Part shown: positions 34,571-43,093 of the stretch, in pieces | Position numbering within the stretch: position 1 is the stretch's first letter | Layout of the letters: each line of letters starts with the position of its first letter | NCBI GenBank assembly: GCA_045541535.1 | Contig: JAZQJG010000034.1 | Span: 62,001-126,000, forward strand | Source: Firm-08 sp045541535 | GTDB taxonomy: Bacteria > Bacillota > Clostridia > Oscillospirales > QAKW01 | Direction of reading: 5' to 3' | Length of the DNA stretch: 64,000 bases | Program-made: the position numbers and the translations under genes | The notes under the pieces: generated by a model | The model's database searches: none | Seen by the model: only the letters and a program-made list of their open reading frames with translations | Told to the model about the DNA's origin: nothing

Positions 34571-34831
34571 TTACTCCTCCAGCAAGTCGGCCTCTCTGAG
34601 TTTTTGCAAAAAACACTCCACGTCTTTGAGAAGTACGTCAGAATCCACTTCATACAGTTCCAGCATTCCCCGCACCAACTCCTCCGAAGTGCAATCCGTT
34701 TGCAACATTTCCCAAAGATCAACACCGCTTTGATTTAAGGTCATCAAATAATTGTTATCCAGCTCTTCTACAGAAACGATCACTGCGCTGTCTGCAACTT
34801 TTCTCAAAGCGTAACCGTCTTTAATTCTCAT
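34571..34831 (-). CDS. PqqD-family peptide chaperone-like protein
   Basis: The 86-residue protein has the PqqD winged-helix pattern (YALRKVADSAVIV, YLMTLNQSGVDLWEML, LLKDVECFLQKLREADLL). PqqD domains bind precursor peptides and hand them to radical SAM or other RiPP enzymes. No precursor, radical SAM enzyme or exporter lies within the flanking genes; it follows pstB by 79 bases on the same strand, where phoU is often found. AGGGAGGAG precedes the ATG. Its partner is unknown. Confidence 0.8.
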   Translation of the reverse strand: MRIKDGYALRKVADSAVIVSVEELDNNYLMTLNQSGVDLWEMLQTDCTSEELVRGMLELYEVDSDVLLKDVECFLQKLREADLLEE

Positions 34832-34910
34832 ATTCTATCTCCTCCCTCGCCCACCAAGCCTGCGATTTGCAACAAAAACATTATATCACTCATCAAAGAG
34901 GATGTAAAGT

Positions 34911-35648
34911 TTATTGTCTGAGATATGCCGCCGTTCGATTATCTCTCGGACAATCAAAAAGTTGCGACGTTACACCCGTTTCCACCAATCTGCCTTGCTC
35001 AAAATAGGCCGTATGATCACAAACAGTTTTAACTTGACGCAGATTGTGAGAAACCAACAGCATTGTAAGTTTCCCCTTCAACGAAATCAGCAATTGTTCA
35101 ATGTGTTCCGTGGAAATCGGATCCAAAGCCGAGGTGGGTTCGTCTAACAACAACACTTCCGGTTTTACAGCAAGCGCCCTAGCAATGCAAAGACGTTGTT
35201 GTTGTCCGCCGGACAGACCACGCGCAGAAGAGTGCAACCGATCCTTGACCTCGTCCCATAGAAAGGCGTTGCGCAGGCTTTCCTCCACCACACAATCCAG
35301 CCTTGATTTATCTTTTACGCCGAGGCCTTTTGGCCCAAAGGCAATATTTTTATATATTGACATCGCGAAAGGCGTGGGCCGCTGAAATACCATCCCGATT
35401 TTTCTACGAAGCGCTAACGCCGGCAAGTCCGAAATGCTACATCCGTCCAGTGAAATCTCACCTTTCATCCGATAACCGTCATTTAGTTCATTAATGCGGT
35501 TAAAGCACTTTAAAAACGTGGTCTTACCACATCCGGAGGGGCCGATCAACGCCATGATCTCCCCATTATTTACAGAAAGTGAAACGTCAAAAAGCACCTG
35601 GTCTTTTTTAAAAAATACCGACAAATTGTCACAACGCAACTCGCTCAA
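34911..35648 (-). CDS. pstB: Phosphate ABC transporter ATP-binding protein
   Basis: The 245-residue protein has Walker A GPSGCGKTT, the PstB-typical FNRINEL, Q-loop MVFQRPTPFAMSIYKNIAFG, signature LSGGQQQRLCIARALA, Walker B LLLDEPTSALDP and the switch His in LVSHNL. It powers phosphate uptake through PstCA. The start is a TTG that overlaps the pstA stop codon as TTGA, with GGGGGA upstream; the GTG at 35705 would overlap pstA by 61 bases. Confidence 0.95.
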   Translation of the reverse strand: MSELRCDNLSVFFKKDQVLFDVSLSVNNGEIMALIGPSGCGKTTFLKCFNRINELNDGYRMKGEISLDGCSISDLPALALRRKIGMVFQRPTPFAMSIYKNIAFGPKGLGVKDKSRLDCVVEESLRNAFLWDEVKDRLHSSARGLSGGQQQRLCIARALAVKPEVLLLDEPTSALDPISTEHIEQLLISLKGKLTMLLVSHNLRQVKTVCDHTAYFEQGRLVETGVTSQLFDCPRDNRTAAYLRQ

Positions 35649-36457
35649 CGCACATCCCCCGCCGCAATAAATTTTGAAACAAGAAACAACATCACTGCGA
35701 AGCACAACAGCACCGCAGAGGTGGCATATGCCTCCGAAAGAAATAAACCTTCACCGGCCAACGTATATACTTGCACCGCAAGAGTTCTACCGGAGGATAG
35801 AAGTGAAGAAATCACGCCCCCCGCCGTCCCGAGAGTGAAAATCAGTGCCGCCGATTCCCCCACCACTCTGCCTGCCGATAACAGTATTCCGGAACAAACG
35901 CCACGCCAACATTGGGGTAGCAGAGCAAAGAGCATCACGTACATTTTGCTCTGCCCCAAGGATAGACCGGACAGATACACCTCTGTCGGTACACCCTGCA
36001 ACGCCTGCTCACAGCAACGAATCAAAATCGGCAAAATTATAATTGCCATTGTCAGCGTACCCGCCAACAACGAAAAGCCCATTGCGCCCATCTCCACAAA
36101 AACCAACATACCGAATAATGCATATACAATAGATGGCACGGCGCCCAAAGAATCAATCAATGCCTGCAAAGGGCCCGTCAAACGAGGCCAGCGACGCTGG
36201 TAAAACCACAAAAACATCGCCGCAAACAATGCAATCGGAAATGCAAAAAGCAACGTAAGCAGCACAAGGAGCGCCGTGTTATATACCGAAGGCATCACGG
36301 AATAAATCTCCCCGTCCGACAAAAATATTCCGCCGCCACGTGCGGCAACGCTTTTGGAAACGATCACGATCGGAACTATCAGTAAGAGGAATACAATTCC
36401 CGTAAAGCAAAGAAACATCACCATCTCAAACAGTTTTTCCGCCAATTTACTTTTCAT
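35645..36457 (-). CDS. pstA: Phosphate ABC transporter permease PstA
   Basis: The 270-residue protein has six membrane helices and the PstA permease core (YNTALLVLLTLLFAFPIALFAA, DSLGAVPSIVYALFGM, the EAA-like VPTEVYLSGLSLGQSKMYV, and RVVGESAALIFTLG). It pairs with PstC in the membrane. It overlaps pstC by 11 bases and pstB by 4 bases. Confidence 0.95.
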   Translation of the reverse strand: MKSKLAEKLFEMVMFLCFTGIVFLLLIVPIVIVSKSVAARGGGIFLSDGEIYSVMPSVYNTALLVLLTLLFAFPIALFAAMFLWFYQRRWPRLTGPLQALIDSLGAVPSIVYALFGMLVFVEMGAMGFSLLAGTLTMAIIILPILIRCCEQALQGVPTEVYLSGLSLGQSKMYVMLFALLPQCWRGVCSGILLSAGRVVGESAALIFTLGTAGGVISSLLSSGRTLAVQVYTLAGEGLFLSEAYATSAVLLCFAVMLFLVSKFIAAGDVR

Positions 36458-37304
36458 GTATCCATTTCCGTTTCATTTGAAAAATCAATAATTCCAATAC
36501 CAATATCATTATAAGCAGCACCATTCCGCAAGCAATCAAAGCCTGTCTGTGCAACCCCGTAGCATACCCCATCTCCAAGGAAATATTGGTAGTTAAAGTT
36601 CTCACACCTCCGGCAAGGCTGTCCGGAAAAACTGCCGTGTTTCCGACGATCAGCAGTACCGCCATTGTTTCTCCCACTGCTCGCCCCAGTGCTGAAATAC
36701 CCGCAGAAAAGATACCGTAAGAAGACAATGGCAATATACATTTCAAAACACTGCGGGTTTTTGTTTCTCCGAGCGCCACTGCACACATATAGTATTCTTC
36801 CGGAATGGAATCAAGTTCGCTGCTATACAACGTCATCACCGTAGGAAGCACCATTAGCGCCAGAAGCAAACCGGCAGTAAACAACGAAAAGCCCGTACCT
36901 CCAATAATTTGTTTTACCACTTTTGTCAGCAACGAAAGCGCAAATAACCCATACACGATAGAAGGAATTGACGCCATGATCCCAACCAACGTTTCAAACA
37001 CTAAGCGAATGCGTCTCGACGCGTAGTATTTCCCATATATAACTGCCATCAAGCCTGCAGGCAAAGCGAGAACGAGCGCCAGCATCGTAGTTAGAAAAGT
37101 CCCCAGTATCATTGGCAGTATTCCGAATTTTTCATCACTTGGTTTCCACACAGAGCCAAACAAAAAATCAGTCAAAGAATAGGATTCAAAAAAATTCTTT
37201 GCATCCCCATACAAGAATAGCAAGATCAACAGTACCATTACCGCAGTCAACACAGCGCTGATCCACATAAATACAAAGCCACATTTATTCCAATCAATTT
37301 TCAT
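36447..37304 (-). CDS. pstC: Phosphate ABC transporter permease PstC
   Basis: The 285-residue protein has six helices and the PstC signature (FGILPMILGTFLTTMLALVLA, GIMASIPSIVYGLFAL, IPEEYYMCAVALGETKTRSV, ALGRAVGETMAVLLIVGN). Its start overlaps the pstS end by 11 bases. Confidence 0.95.
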   Translation of the reverse strand: MKIDWNKCGFVFMWISAVLTAVMVLLILLFLYGDAKNFFESYSLTDFLFGSVWKPSDEKFGILPMILGTFLTTMLALVLALPAGLMAVIYGKYYASRRIRLVFETLVGIMASIPSIVYGLFALSLLTKVVKQIIGGTGFSLFTAGLLLALMVLPTVMTLYSSELDSIPEEYYMCAVALGETKTRSVLKCILPLSSYGIFSAGISALGRAVGETMAVLLIVGNTAVFPDSLAGGVRTLTTNISLEMGYATGLHRQALIACGMVLLIMILVLELLIFQMKRKWIHEK

Positions 37305-38127
37305 TCAATTCGTCCCATTTTTTCACACTCCCGGAAAAGATTTCCGAAAGTTCGCTCATCGTAAAAGAATCTTGCATATTATCAGGATGAACTATTATGG
37401 CAATGGCATCTCCGGCAATTTCTTTTACAACAACCTCCTGCGAAAGTTCATCGTCCGTCAATTCTCTGGAAGACATTGCCAAGTCAATCACTTGTCTCCC
37501 AAGCAAAGCCAGGCCCGTAGAAGAATCGTTTTGCTGCACTTCAATTGTAACCCCCGGATGCTCTTTCATATACAACGAAGAGAGCCGATTCATCAGCGGG
37601 TAAACCGAAGCAGACCCCGCAACCGTCAACTTGCCTTCAAGCTCTCTTGCCGCATCGTAATGCGTTCTCTTTACCGCCGGAAAATATCCCATCTCAACAG
37701 TTTCTTCAGCCGCCAGATCCGATGTTAGAAAAACGACAAAATCCGACAAAACAGGGTTGGTATTTTCTTGGTTATATGCCACCAGAAAATATCGAAAAAA
37801 AGGATACTGTTTTCCATCTGTTGGATATAGCCCGTTTACGGCAACGGTTTTTACGTTGCTGCTTTCCGAAACCGAAGCCGCCGAAAGAAATCCGATGGCA
37901 TCCACGTTCTGCTCCACCGCCGAGAGCATAACGGCCCCGAGGTTTGTAACGTTTGCATAGGGGGAAATCAGGTCAACGCCATCTTGCACAAGGCCAAGGA
38001 CACGTGCAAAATTCTCCCGTGTGCCGGAGCCCTCTTCCCTACAAAATAGTTGAATCTCTCCTTGGGTATATGAACAACCATTTAATAAGCAAATCGTTGC
38101 CAGTAACAAACACGTCGCCCTTTTCAA
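37294..38127 (-). CDS. pstS: Phosphate-binding lipoprotein PstS with permuted domain order
   Basis: From a TTG at 38127 (GAGGTG upstream) the 277-residue lipoprotein has lipobox LLNGC. The mature protein begins with FCREEGSGTRENF, which in classical PstS lies in the second half, and then has LTVAGSASVYPLMNRLSSLY, NDSSTGLALLG and DLAMSSREL, which classically form the N-terminal half, ending IFSGSVKKWDELN. The order is therefore circularly permuted relative to E. coli PstS; I recall the same order in streptococcal PstS. Phosphate ligands (SGTR, SxSV, SS.G, SRE) are all present. Confidence 0.92.
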   Translation of the reverse strand: MKRATCLLLATICLLNGCSYTQGEIQLFCREEGSGTRENFARVLGLVQDGVDLISPYANVTNLGAVMLSAVEQNVDAIGFLSAASVSESSNVKTVAVNGLYPTDGKQYPFFRYFLVAYNQENTNPVLSDFVVFLTSDLAAEETVEMGYFPAVKRTHYDAARELEGKLTVAGSASVYPLMNRLSSLYMKEHPGVTIEVQQNDSSTGLALLGRQVIDLAMSSRELTDDELSQEVVVKEIAGDAIAIIVHPDNMQDSFTMSELSEIFSGSVKKWDELNEN

Positions 38128-38193
38128 GTCACTCACCTCAAAACTATTTTATCAACATTTTCAAAAATAATACGATGTCAAAACGGACAAAAA

Positions 38194-38217
38194 CCGCAAC
38201 TCCATTCCGAGTTGCGG
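38194..38217 (-). terminator. Intrinsic terminator upstream of pstS
   Basis: The stem CCGCAACTC/GAGTTGCGG is followed on the minus strand by TTTTTG. It lies about 70 bases before the pstS start, so it either insulates the pst operon from upstream transcripts or acts as an attenuator. Confidence 0.75.
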
Positions 38218-38241
38218 CCAATTAATGTTATATTTCAATGA

Positions 38242-38278
38242 AAAAGACCTATGCTTTGAATCAAAGCATAGGTCTTTT
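38242..38278. terminator. Long perfect hairpin in the pstS / tRNA-Ser intergenic region
   Basis: An 18-bp perfect stem (AAAAGACCTATGCTTTGA and its complement) has a single central base. T-runs flank it on both strands, so it can terminate in either direction. Confidence 0.7.
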
Positions 38279-38351
38279 ATGGAAAGGGTGTACAAATTCG
38301 ATGCCCTTTTATTTTTTGAGCTATGTGTTCGAACTCCTACATCTTTTAGAA

Positions 38352-38526
38352 TGAAATATTTTCCTTGCGGAAAATATGAAATAATTCACTACAGTGAATT
38401 GTGAAATTTTGTGCTTACGCAGAAAGTGAAATAAAATTCGCCTATTTACATTTGCGAAGCAAATATTTCATAACGATGTTATTTCATATGCGACAGCATA
38501 TTTCACTCGCCGAAAGGCGAATTTCA
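38352..38526. repeat. Array of short palindromes separated by TGAAAT/ATTTCA
   Basis: Seven small hairpins of different sequence occur in tandem, each bounded by TGAAAT (38352, 38377, 38402, 38427) or, in the right half, by its complement ATTTCA (38465, 38481, 38500, 38521). Clear stems include ATATTTTCC/GGAAAATAT, AATTCACT/AGTGAATT, ATTTGC/GCAAAT, ATAAC/GTTAT, ATATGC/GCATAT and TCGCC/GGCGA. AAATTCGCC at 38434 can also pair with GGCGAATTT at 38516, closing the right half into one large structure. No coding frame explains it. The whole 38137-38563 stretch contains no gene that I can support. Confidence 0.8.
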
Positions 38527-38529
38527 TTG

Positions 38530-38562
38530 AAAAAGCGACTTGTGTGACACAAGTCGCTTTTT
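38530..38562 (-). terminator. Intrinsic terminator of tRNA-Ser
   Basis: A 15-bp stem (AAAAAGCGACTTGTG/CACAAGTCGCTTTTT) with a TGA loop directly follows the tRNA 3' end. Confidence 0.92.
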
Positions 38563-38563
38563 C

Positions 38564-38655
38564 TGGCGGAGAGAGAGGGATTCGAACCCTCGAGACGCTA
38601 TCAACGCCTACACGATTTCCAATCGTGCGCCTTCGGCCATCTCAGCCATCTCTCC
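38564..38655 (-). tRNA. trnS: tRNA-Ser (anticodon GGA)
   Basis: A 92-base class II cloverleaf: acceptor GGAGAGA, anticodon loop TTGGAAA, long variable arm, T-loop GTTCGAATC, discriminator G and encoded CCA. Confidence 0.96.
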
Positions 38656-38759
38656 TCATTTGACGCTAAATTAGTATATATGATTTTTTAGCAAAAGTCA
38701 AGACAAATTCAAAAATTCTCATTGCTTTTTTCAAAAAAACATTTTCTCTTCTAAATTTG

Positions 38760-38787
38760 TTTACTTTAACACAAAATATGTTATAAT
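38760..38787 (+). promoter_or_regulatory. Putative promoter of the GH94-like gene
   Basis: A perfect TATAAT (38782-38787) is preceded by TTTACT with a 16-base spacer, 30 bases before the GTG start. Confidence 0.5.
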
Positions 38788-38816
38788 TGTTCTATAAAAA
38801 CATCAGGAGGTCCAAC

Positions 38817-41042
38817 GTGAAACAATTCGGACAATTTTGTGAAAACGGATATAAAATCACCGAGCGCAATCTCCCCCGCCCCCAGAACAACTATCTGTGC
38901 AACGACGAATACGTTGCCGCCTACTCTCAAGTGGGCGACGGATACGGTTTTGCAAAAGACGAAGCAGGAAGAAAATTGAATATCGTAATGGACCGCGCTG
39001 TTTATATCTCTGACGGAGAGCGCTGCTGGCAGGCAGGCGGTTTGCCGGTACAGCGAAATCTGCAACATTACGAATGTGTTCACGGCATAGGATTTACCGA
39101 GGTCACCGTCAGCCACCGTGGAATTCGCACGAAATGCAGATATTTTGTGCCCAAACAAGGAAAACGGGAATTTTTATGCGTAAGCCTTAAAAACGAAGCA
39201 AAACAAGCTAAAAGTCTGAAGGTTGTCCCCTATTATGCTACCGGTATCGATCAAAACAATCAAGGCGGTCACGGCGACTTTTGCGAAGAAAGCAACTGTG
39301 TAATCGTCTCTGCCTACGCCACCTTTGACTCCCAGCAGGCAACAAAACATTACGCCTATCTGAGTGCTGTAGATACAGCAACCGGTTATGATGCCCGTCA
39401 CAACGCCTTTATTGGTCCGTATGGTCATAAATTACAGCCCGCAGCAATTGCCGAACAAATGGGATGCACCAATTCAAACTGTATCAACGACAAAATCTGT
39501 CTCGCCCTTGAAAACAGTATCACCCTTGCTCCCGGCGAACGTAAAGTATTTTATTATGCCATTGGCGCAGAAAATTCTGCCGACCAAATTCCAACCTTCA
39601 GCGCCGAAGAAATAGATCAAGCATTTGAAGCAGTTTGCGACGCTATGGTAGACGACGGCTCTTTGCGTTTCCACACACCATGGGATGACCTGGATGCACT
39701 GAGCAACGTATGGCTTAAACAACAAGTGCGCCTCGGCTCACGTTGGGGTGCTGTTGCCTACTGCACCTTGCGTGATCTGGCTATTCATATTGAGGCGCTG
39801 AGTTGCTTTGCACCCCGGCTTGCGGCTGAAAGAATGTGCCAGCTGCTTACTCATCAATTTGAAAGCGGCCAATTGCCCCACAGCATTGAAGAAAAGCCCA
39901 CCGAACTTCTCCCCTGTGCTGAAAGCACCCTGCGCCCCATCATCACAGCATACGCCATCACAAAAGAATTGGGTGACGTGGACTTTTTGCTTCGCAAAAT
40001 CCCGTTTAATAACGGCACGAATGCCACAGTATACGACCACTTGAAGCAAGCACTCTCTTATCTTTGGAAAACCACGGGACATATGGGGCTGATCAAAACT
40101 CGTTTTGATTGTAACGCAGAGCAAAACGATAAATACGTCAGCATTCATCTATCTGCCGCCTATGTGCAGTCCGCCGAAATGTTTTCGGAGATGGCCAACT
40201 GGATCGGCAGTGCCGCCGATTCCAGAACGGGTGCCCATTATGCACAGGAGATGAAAAAGCGTGTTAACGCCTATGCCTGGAGCGAAAGCAGATACATATA
40301 CGCAATCGCCGATAACAAGCATCTCATTGGCGCAAAAAGTTGTCCGGAGGGCTCACTGTTCGCTCTGCCCCAGATTTACAGCGTATTATCCGATTTCGAC
40401 GTTGAGCGCAGTGCCGCCGCCATGGATTCGCTTGAAATAGAGCTAAACACCGATGCCGGTCTCCTTTACTGCGCGCCGCCTTTTTCAGAAACCAAAACTT
40501 ACATTGACGGCATTGATAAGGTGCAAGCCGGCTCCAAAGAAAACGGCGGCATTGATTTGCTGACTTCCGTGCTCAAATTGGCGGCAGACAGCAAACTGCA
40601 ACGAAATGACAAAATTGATGAAGGCTTGCGGAAACTGCTTCCGGAGCATCACGAATTCGCCCCCACCTATGGTGAGCCTTACAAGCTGGCCTCCTTCTAC
40701 TATGCAGAGCAAGCCGGATACCGTGCCGGTCAGGCGGACGACCTTCCTTGTTCCGCTGCCGGTGGTGCCTTGCTATATGTAATGACACGCTATCTGTATG
40801 GAATTCGGCCGGAGTTTGGCGGTTTGCTGATCCGCCCCTGTCTGCCCGTTAGCTGGAAAGATTGTTCTCTGACAAAATGGTTCAGGGGTTGCCGTTACAA
40901 CATCCACTACATCCAAAAGGACAAAGGAATCTGCAATACCATCGACGGCATTTTTGTAAACGGAAAAGAAGTCAATCCCCAACTGCCCATTCGTCCCCAG
41001 CCCGGCAAAACGCTGAATATTGAAGTAATTCTTCGTACATAA
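38817..41042 (+). CDS. GH94-like (cellobiose phosphorylase fold) protein lacking key catalytic residues
   Basis: From a GTG with AGGAGG 6 bases upstream the 741-residue protein has the GH94 layout: N-terminal beta-sandwich (1-270), linker and an (alpha/alpha)6 barrel (about 300-670) with GSRWGAVAYCTLRD, KENGG and the C-terminal RPCLPVSW. The general-acid Asp of the GDWND motif appears to be Ala (FDCNA, 430-434), the phosphate-binding His after ENGG is missing (IDLLTS), and the TGSA loop reads CSAA. It may use another chemistry or be inactive. No sugar transporter or other carbohydrate gene flanks it. Confidence 0.75.
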   Translation: MKQFGQFCENGYKITERNLPRPQNNYLCNDEYVAAYSQVGDGYGFAKDEAGRKLNIVMDRAVYISDGERCWQAGGLPVQRNLQHYECVHGIGFTEVTVSHRGIRTKCRYFVPKQGKREFLCVSLKNEAKQAKSLKVVPYYATGIDQNNQGGHGDFCEESNCVIVSAYATFDSQQATKHYAYLSAVDTATGYDARHNAFIGPYGHKLQPAAIAEQMGCTNSNCINDKICLALENSITLAPGERKVFYYAIGAENSADQIPTFSAEEIDQAFEAVCDAMVDDGSLRFHTPWDDLDALSNVWLKQQVRLGSRWGAVAYCTLRDLAIHIEALSCFAPRLAAERMCQLLTHQFESGQLPHSIEEKPTELLPCAESTLRPIITAYAITKELGDVDFLLRKIPFNNGTNATVYDHLKQALSYLWKTTGHMGLIKTRFDCNAEQNDKYVSIHLSAAYVQSAEMFSEMANWIGSAADSRTGAHYAQEMKKRVNAYAWSESRYIYAIADNKHLIGAKSCPEGSLFALPQIYSVLSDFDVERSAAAMDSLEIELNTDAGLLYCAPPFSETKTYIDGIDKVQAGSKENGGIDLLTSVLKLAADSKLQRNDKIDEGLRKLLPEHHEFAPTYGEPYKLASFYYAEQAGYRAGQADDLPCSAAGGALLYVMTRYLYGIRPEFGGLLIRPCLPVSWKDCSLTKWFRGCRYNIHYIQKDKGICNTIDGIFVNGKEVNPQLPIRPQPGKTLNIEVILRT

Positions 41043-41071
41043 AAAGTTCCACCCAACAGGGTGGAACTTTT
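41042..41071. terminator. Bidirectional intrinsic terminator
   Basis: The 13-bp stem AAAAGTTCCACCC/GGGTGGAACTTTT lies between the convergent GH94-like and thrS genes. Confidence 0.9.
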
Positions 41072-41072
41072 A

Positions 41073-42836
41073 TTATACTCGGTCTTTGATTTCGGTGGTG
41101 ATTTTTTCCAGGAAGGCCTCTAAAGACATAGTCTCCGTTTTAGCGGTGTCACGGTTACGGACGGCAACCGTTCCTTCCTCCACTTCCTTCTGGCCGATGA
41201 CCAGCATATACGGTACACGGTCAACCATCTGCGCCTCTCGGATCAGATAACCGATCTTCTCATTACGATCATCAAGCTCGCAACGGATACCGGCAGCACG
41301 AAGGGCTTCGTACACCTTTTTGCCGTATTCGGCGCTCTTTTCAGAAACCAACAATACTTTAACCTGAGTTGGAGCAAGCCATGCGGGGAACTTACCGGCA
41401 AAGTGTTCGGTGAGAACACCGATAAATCTCTCAATGGAGCCAAAGCATACTCTGTGGATCATAATAGGACGTTGCTTTTCGCCCTTTTCATCAATATACT
41501 CAAGTTCAAAATTGATGGGCATCTGGAAGTCAAGCTGAATGGTACCGCACTGCCAGGTTCTGCCGATGGAGTCCTCCAGATGGAAGTCAATCTTAGGACC
41601 GTAAAATGCACCGTCGCCCTCGTTGACGATATAATTGAGGCCCAATTTATCCAGCGCATCCTTCAGACCGTTGGTTGCGGCCTCCCAATCCTCGTCACTG
41701 CCCATACTGTCCTCCGGACGGGTGGAAAGCTCAACAAAATATTTAAATCCGAACTTTTCATACACTTCGTTGATCATATGAACAACGTTCATAATCTCGT
41801 CGGTAATCTGCTCTTTACGCATAAAGATATGAGCATCGTCTTGGGTAAAGCAACGCACACGGAACAGACCGTGCAGAGCGCCCTTCAGTTCGTGACGATG
41901 AACCAGACCCAACTCGCCCACACGCATCGGAAGATCACGGTAGCTGTGCGGCTGATTGCGATATACAAGAACACCACCGGGGCAGTTCATAGGCTTTACG
42001 CAGAAAATGTCTTCGTCGATACTGGTGGAATACATGTTGTCTTTATAATGATCCCAATGTCCACTGGTTTCCCACAGATGACGATTCATAATCAAAGGAG
42101 TAGAAACCTCCAGATAATTCTCTCTGGTATGGATCTCTCTCCAATAATCAATCAAGGCATTCTTCAGCGCCATACCCTTGGGCAGGAAGAAAGGAAAACC
42201 GGGGGCTTCTTCATTCATCATAAACAAGCCCATTTCTTTGCCAATACGACGGTGATCACGCTTTTCTGCCTCTTCCAGCAGTTTCAGATATGCTTCCAGT
42301 TCCTCGTTGTTGCGGAAAGCAATACCCTTCACGCGGGTCAGCATCTTATTATCCTTGTCATTTTTCCAGTAAGCGCCGCTTTGCGCCATGATTTTAAATG
42401 CCTTGAGCGCCTTGGTATAGCACAGATGAGGGCCGACACACATATCAATATAGTCCCCCTGCTGGTAGAAGCTGATGGGGGCATCCTCCGCCAGATCACC
42501 AATATGCTCCACCTTATAGATCTCGCCACGGTCAGCCATCAATTTGATGGCTTCGTCTCTGGGCAAAATATAGGGTTTGATGGGTAAGTTTTCTTTAACG
42601 ATCTTACGCATCTCCTGTTCAATCGCCTGCAGATCCTCATCCGTAAGCTTATCATCTCCCAGGTCCACGTCATAATAAAAACCATTGTCCGTGGCAGGAC
42701 CATAGGCGAAATGAGCGTGGGGATACAGACGCTGAATCGCCTGTGCCATAATATGAGCCGCCGAATGGCGAATCACGTGCAGTTCTTCTGCTTCAGGACA
42801 CTGAACGACGCTGCCGTCATTGTGAATAACTTTCAT
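41073..42836 (-). CDS. thrS: Threonyl-tRNA synthetase, short form without a TGS domain
   Basis: The 587-residue protein has the editing domain with its His-containing HVIRHSAAHIMAQAI, a Cys/His pair in DMCVGPHL, the class II catalytic core (motif 2 VHRHELKGALHGLFRVRCFTQDDAH, motif 3 GSIERFIGVLTE), zinc ligands (MNCPG) and the anticodon-binding C-terminal domain. Full-length ThrS is about 640 residues; the roughly 55 missing residues are the N-terminal TGS domain. AAAGGAG precedes the ATG. Expression is controlled by an upstream T-box. Confidence 0.97.
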   Translation of the reverse strand: MKVIHNDGSVVQCPEAEELHVIRHSAAHIMAQAIQRLYPHAHFAYGPATDNGFYYDVDLGDDKLTDEDLQAIEQEMRKIVKENLPIKPYILPRDEAIKLMADRGEIYKVEHIGDLAEDAPISFYQQGDYIDMCVGPHLCYTKALKAFKIMAQSGAYWKNDKDNKMLTRVKGIAFRNNEELEAYLKLLEEAEKRDHRRIGKEMGLFMMNEEAPGFPFFLPKGMALKNALIDYWREIHTRENYLEVSTPLIMNRHLWETSGHWDHYKDNMYSTSIDEDIFCVKPMNCPGGVLVYRNQPHSYRDLPMRVGELGLVHRHELKGALHGLFRVRCFTQDDAHIFMRKEQITDEIMNVVHMINEVYEKFGFKYFVELSTRPEDSMGSDEDWEAATNGLKDALDKLGLNYIVNEGDGAFYGPKIDFHLEDSIGRTWQCGTIQLDFQMPINFELEYIDEKGEKQRPIMIHRVCFGSIERFIGVLTEHFAGKFPAWLAPTQVKVLLVSEKSAEYGKKVYEALRAAGIRCELDDRNEKIGYLIREAQMVDRVPYMLVIGQKEVEEGTVAVRNRDTAKTETMSLEAFLEKITTEIKDRV

Positions 42837-42867
42837 TTTGTATATCTCCTTTAAATATTTTCAAATT

Positions 42868-43087
42868 AAAAACACCCCTGGCAACTCACGTTGCCAAGGG
42901 TGCGATTGCACGGTTCCACCTTGGGTTTCACTCTTACTTCTTTAACGCAGAAATACGTTATCGCTTACTGCAGTTTCGGCGATACAGCTCAGGAATGGTC
43001 TTCATCGGTTTGCTTTCGGAAGGCTTACAGCCAACGACCTCCCTCTCTGTAGAAAACGCACTCGATTACTCTTTCCGTCTTTGCTTT
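42868..43087 (-). promoter_or_regulatory. T-box riboswitch of thrS (specifier ACC)
   Basis: The leader has the T-box sequence AAGGTGGAACCGTGC (42908-42922) and a terminator hairpin (42873-42902) followed by five T residues. In Stem I the bulge before ATTCCTGAGC holds ACC (42997-42999), a threonine codon. Uncharged tRNA-Thr would pair there and with the T-box bulge to form the antiterminator and allow thrS transcription. Confidence 0.92.
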
Positions 43088-43093
43088 TATTTG

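Noticed and set aside
34571..34831. RiPP biosynthetic gene cluster around the PqqD-like gene
   Set aside because: No precursor peptide, radical SAM enzyme, protease or exporter is found in the flanking genes.
38310..38346. tRNA pseudogene suggested by GAGTTCGAACAC on the minus strand
   Set aside because: The T-loop-like word has no complementary stem, and no acceptor or anticodon arm can be drawn around it.
38352..38526. CRISPR array
   Set aside because: The constant part is only six bases and the intervals are palindromic and too short; there are no cas genes.
41403..42587. Open frame of 394 codons antisense to thrS
   Set aside because: Shadow of thrS; composition is low-information and no initiation signal is present.
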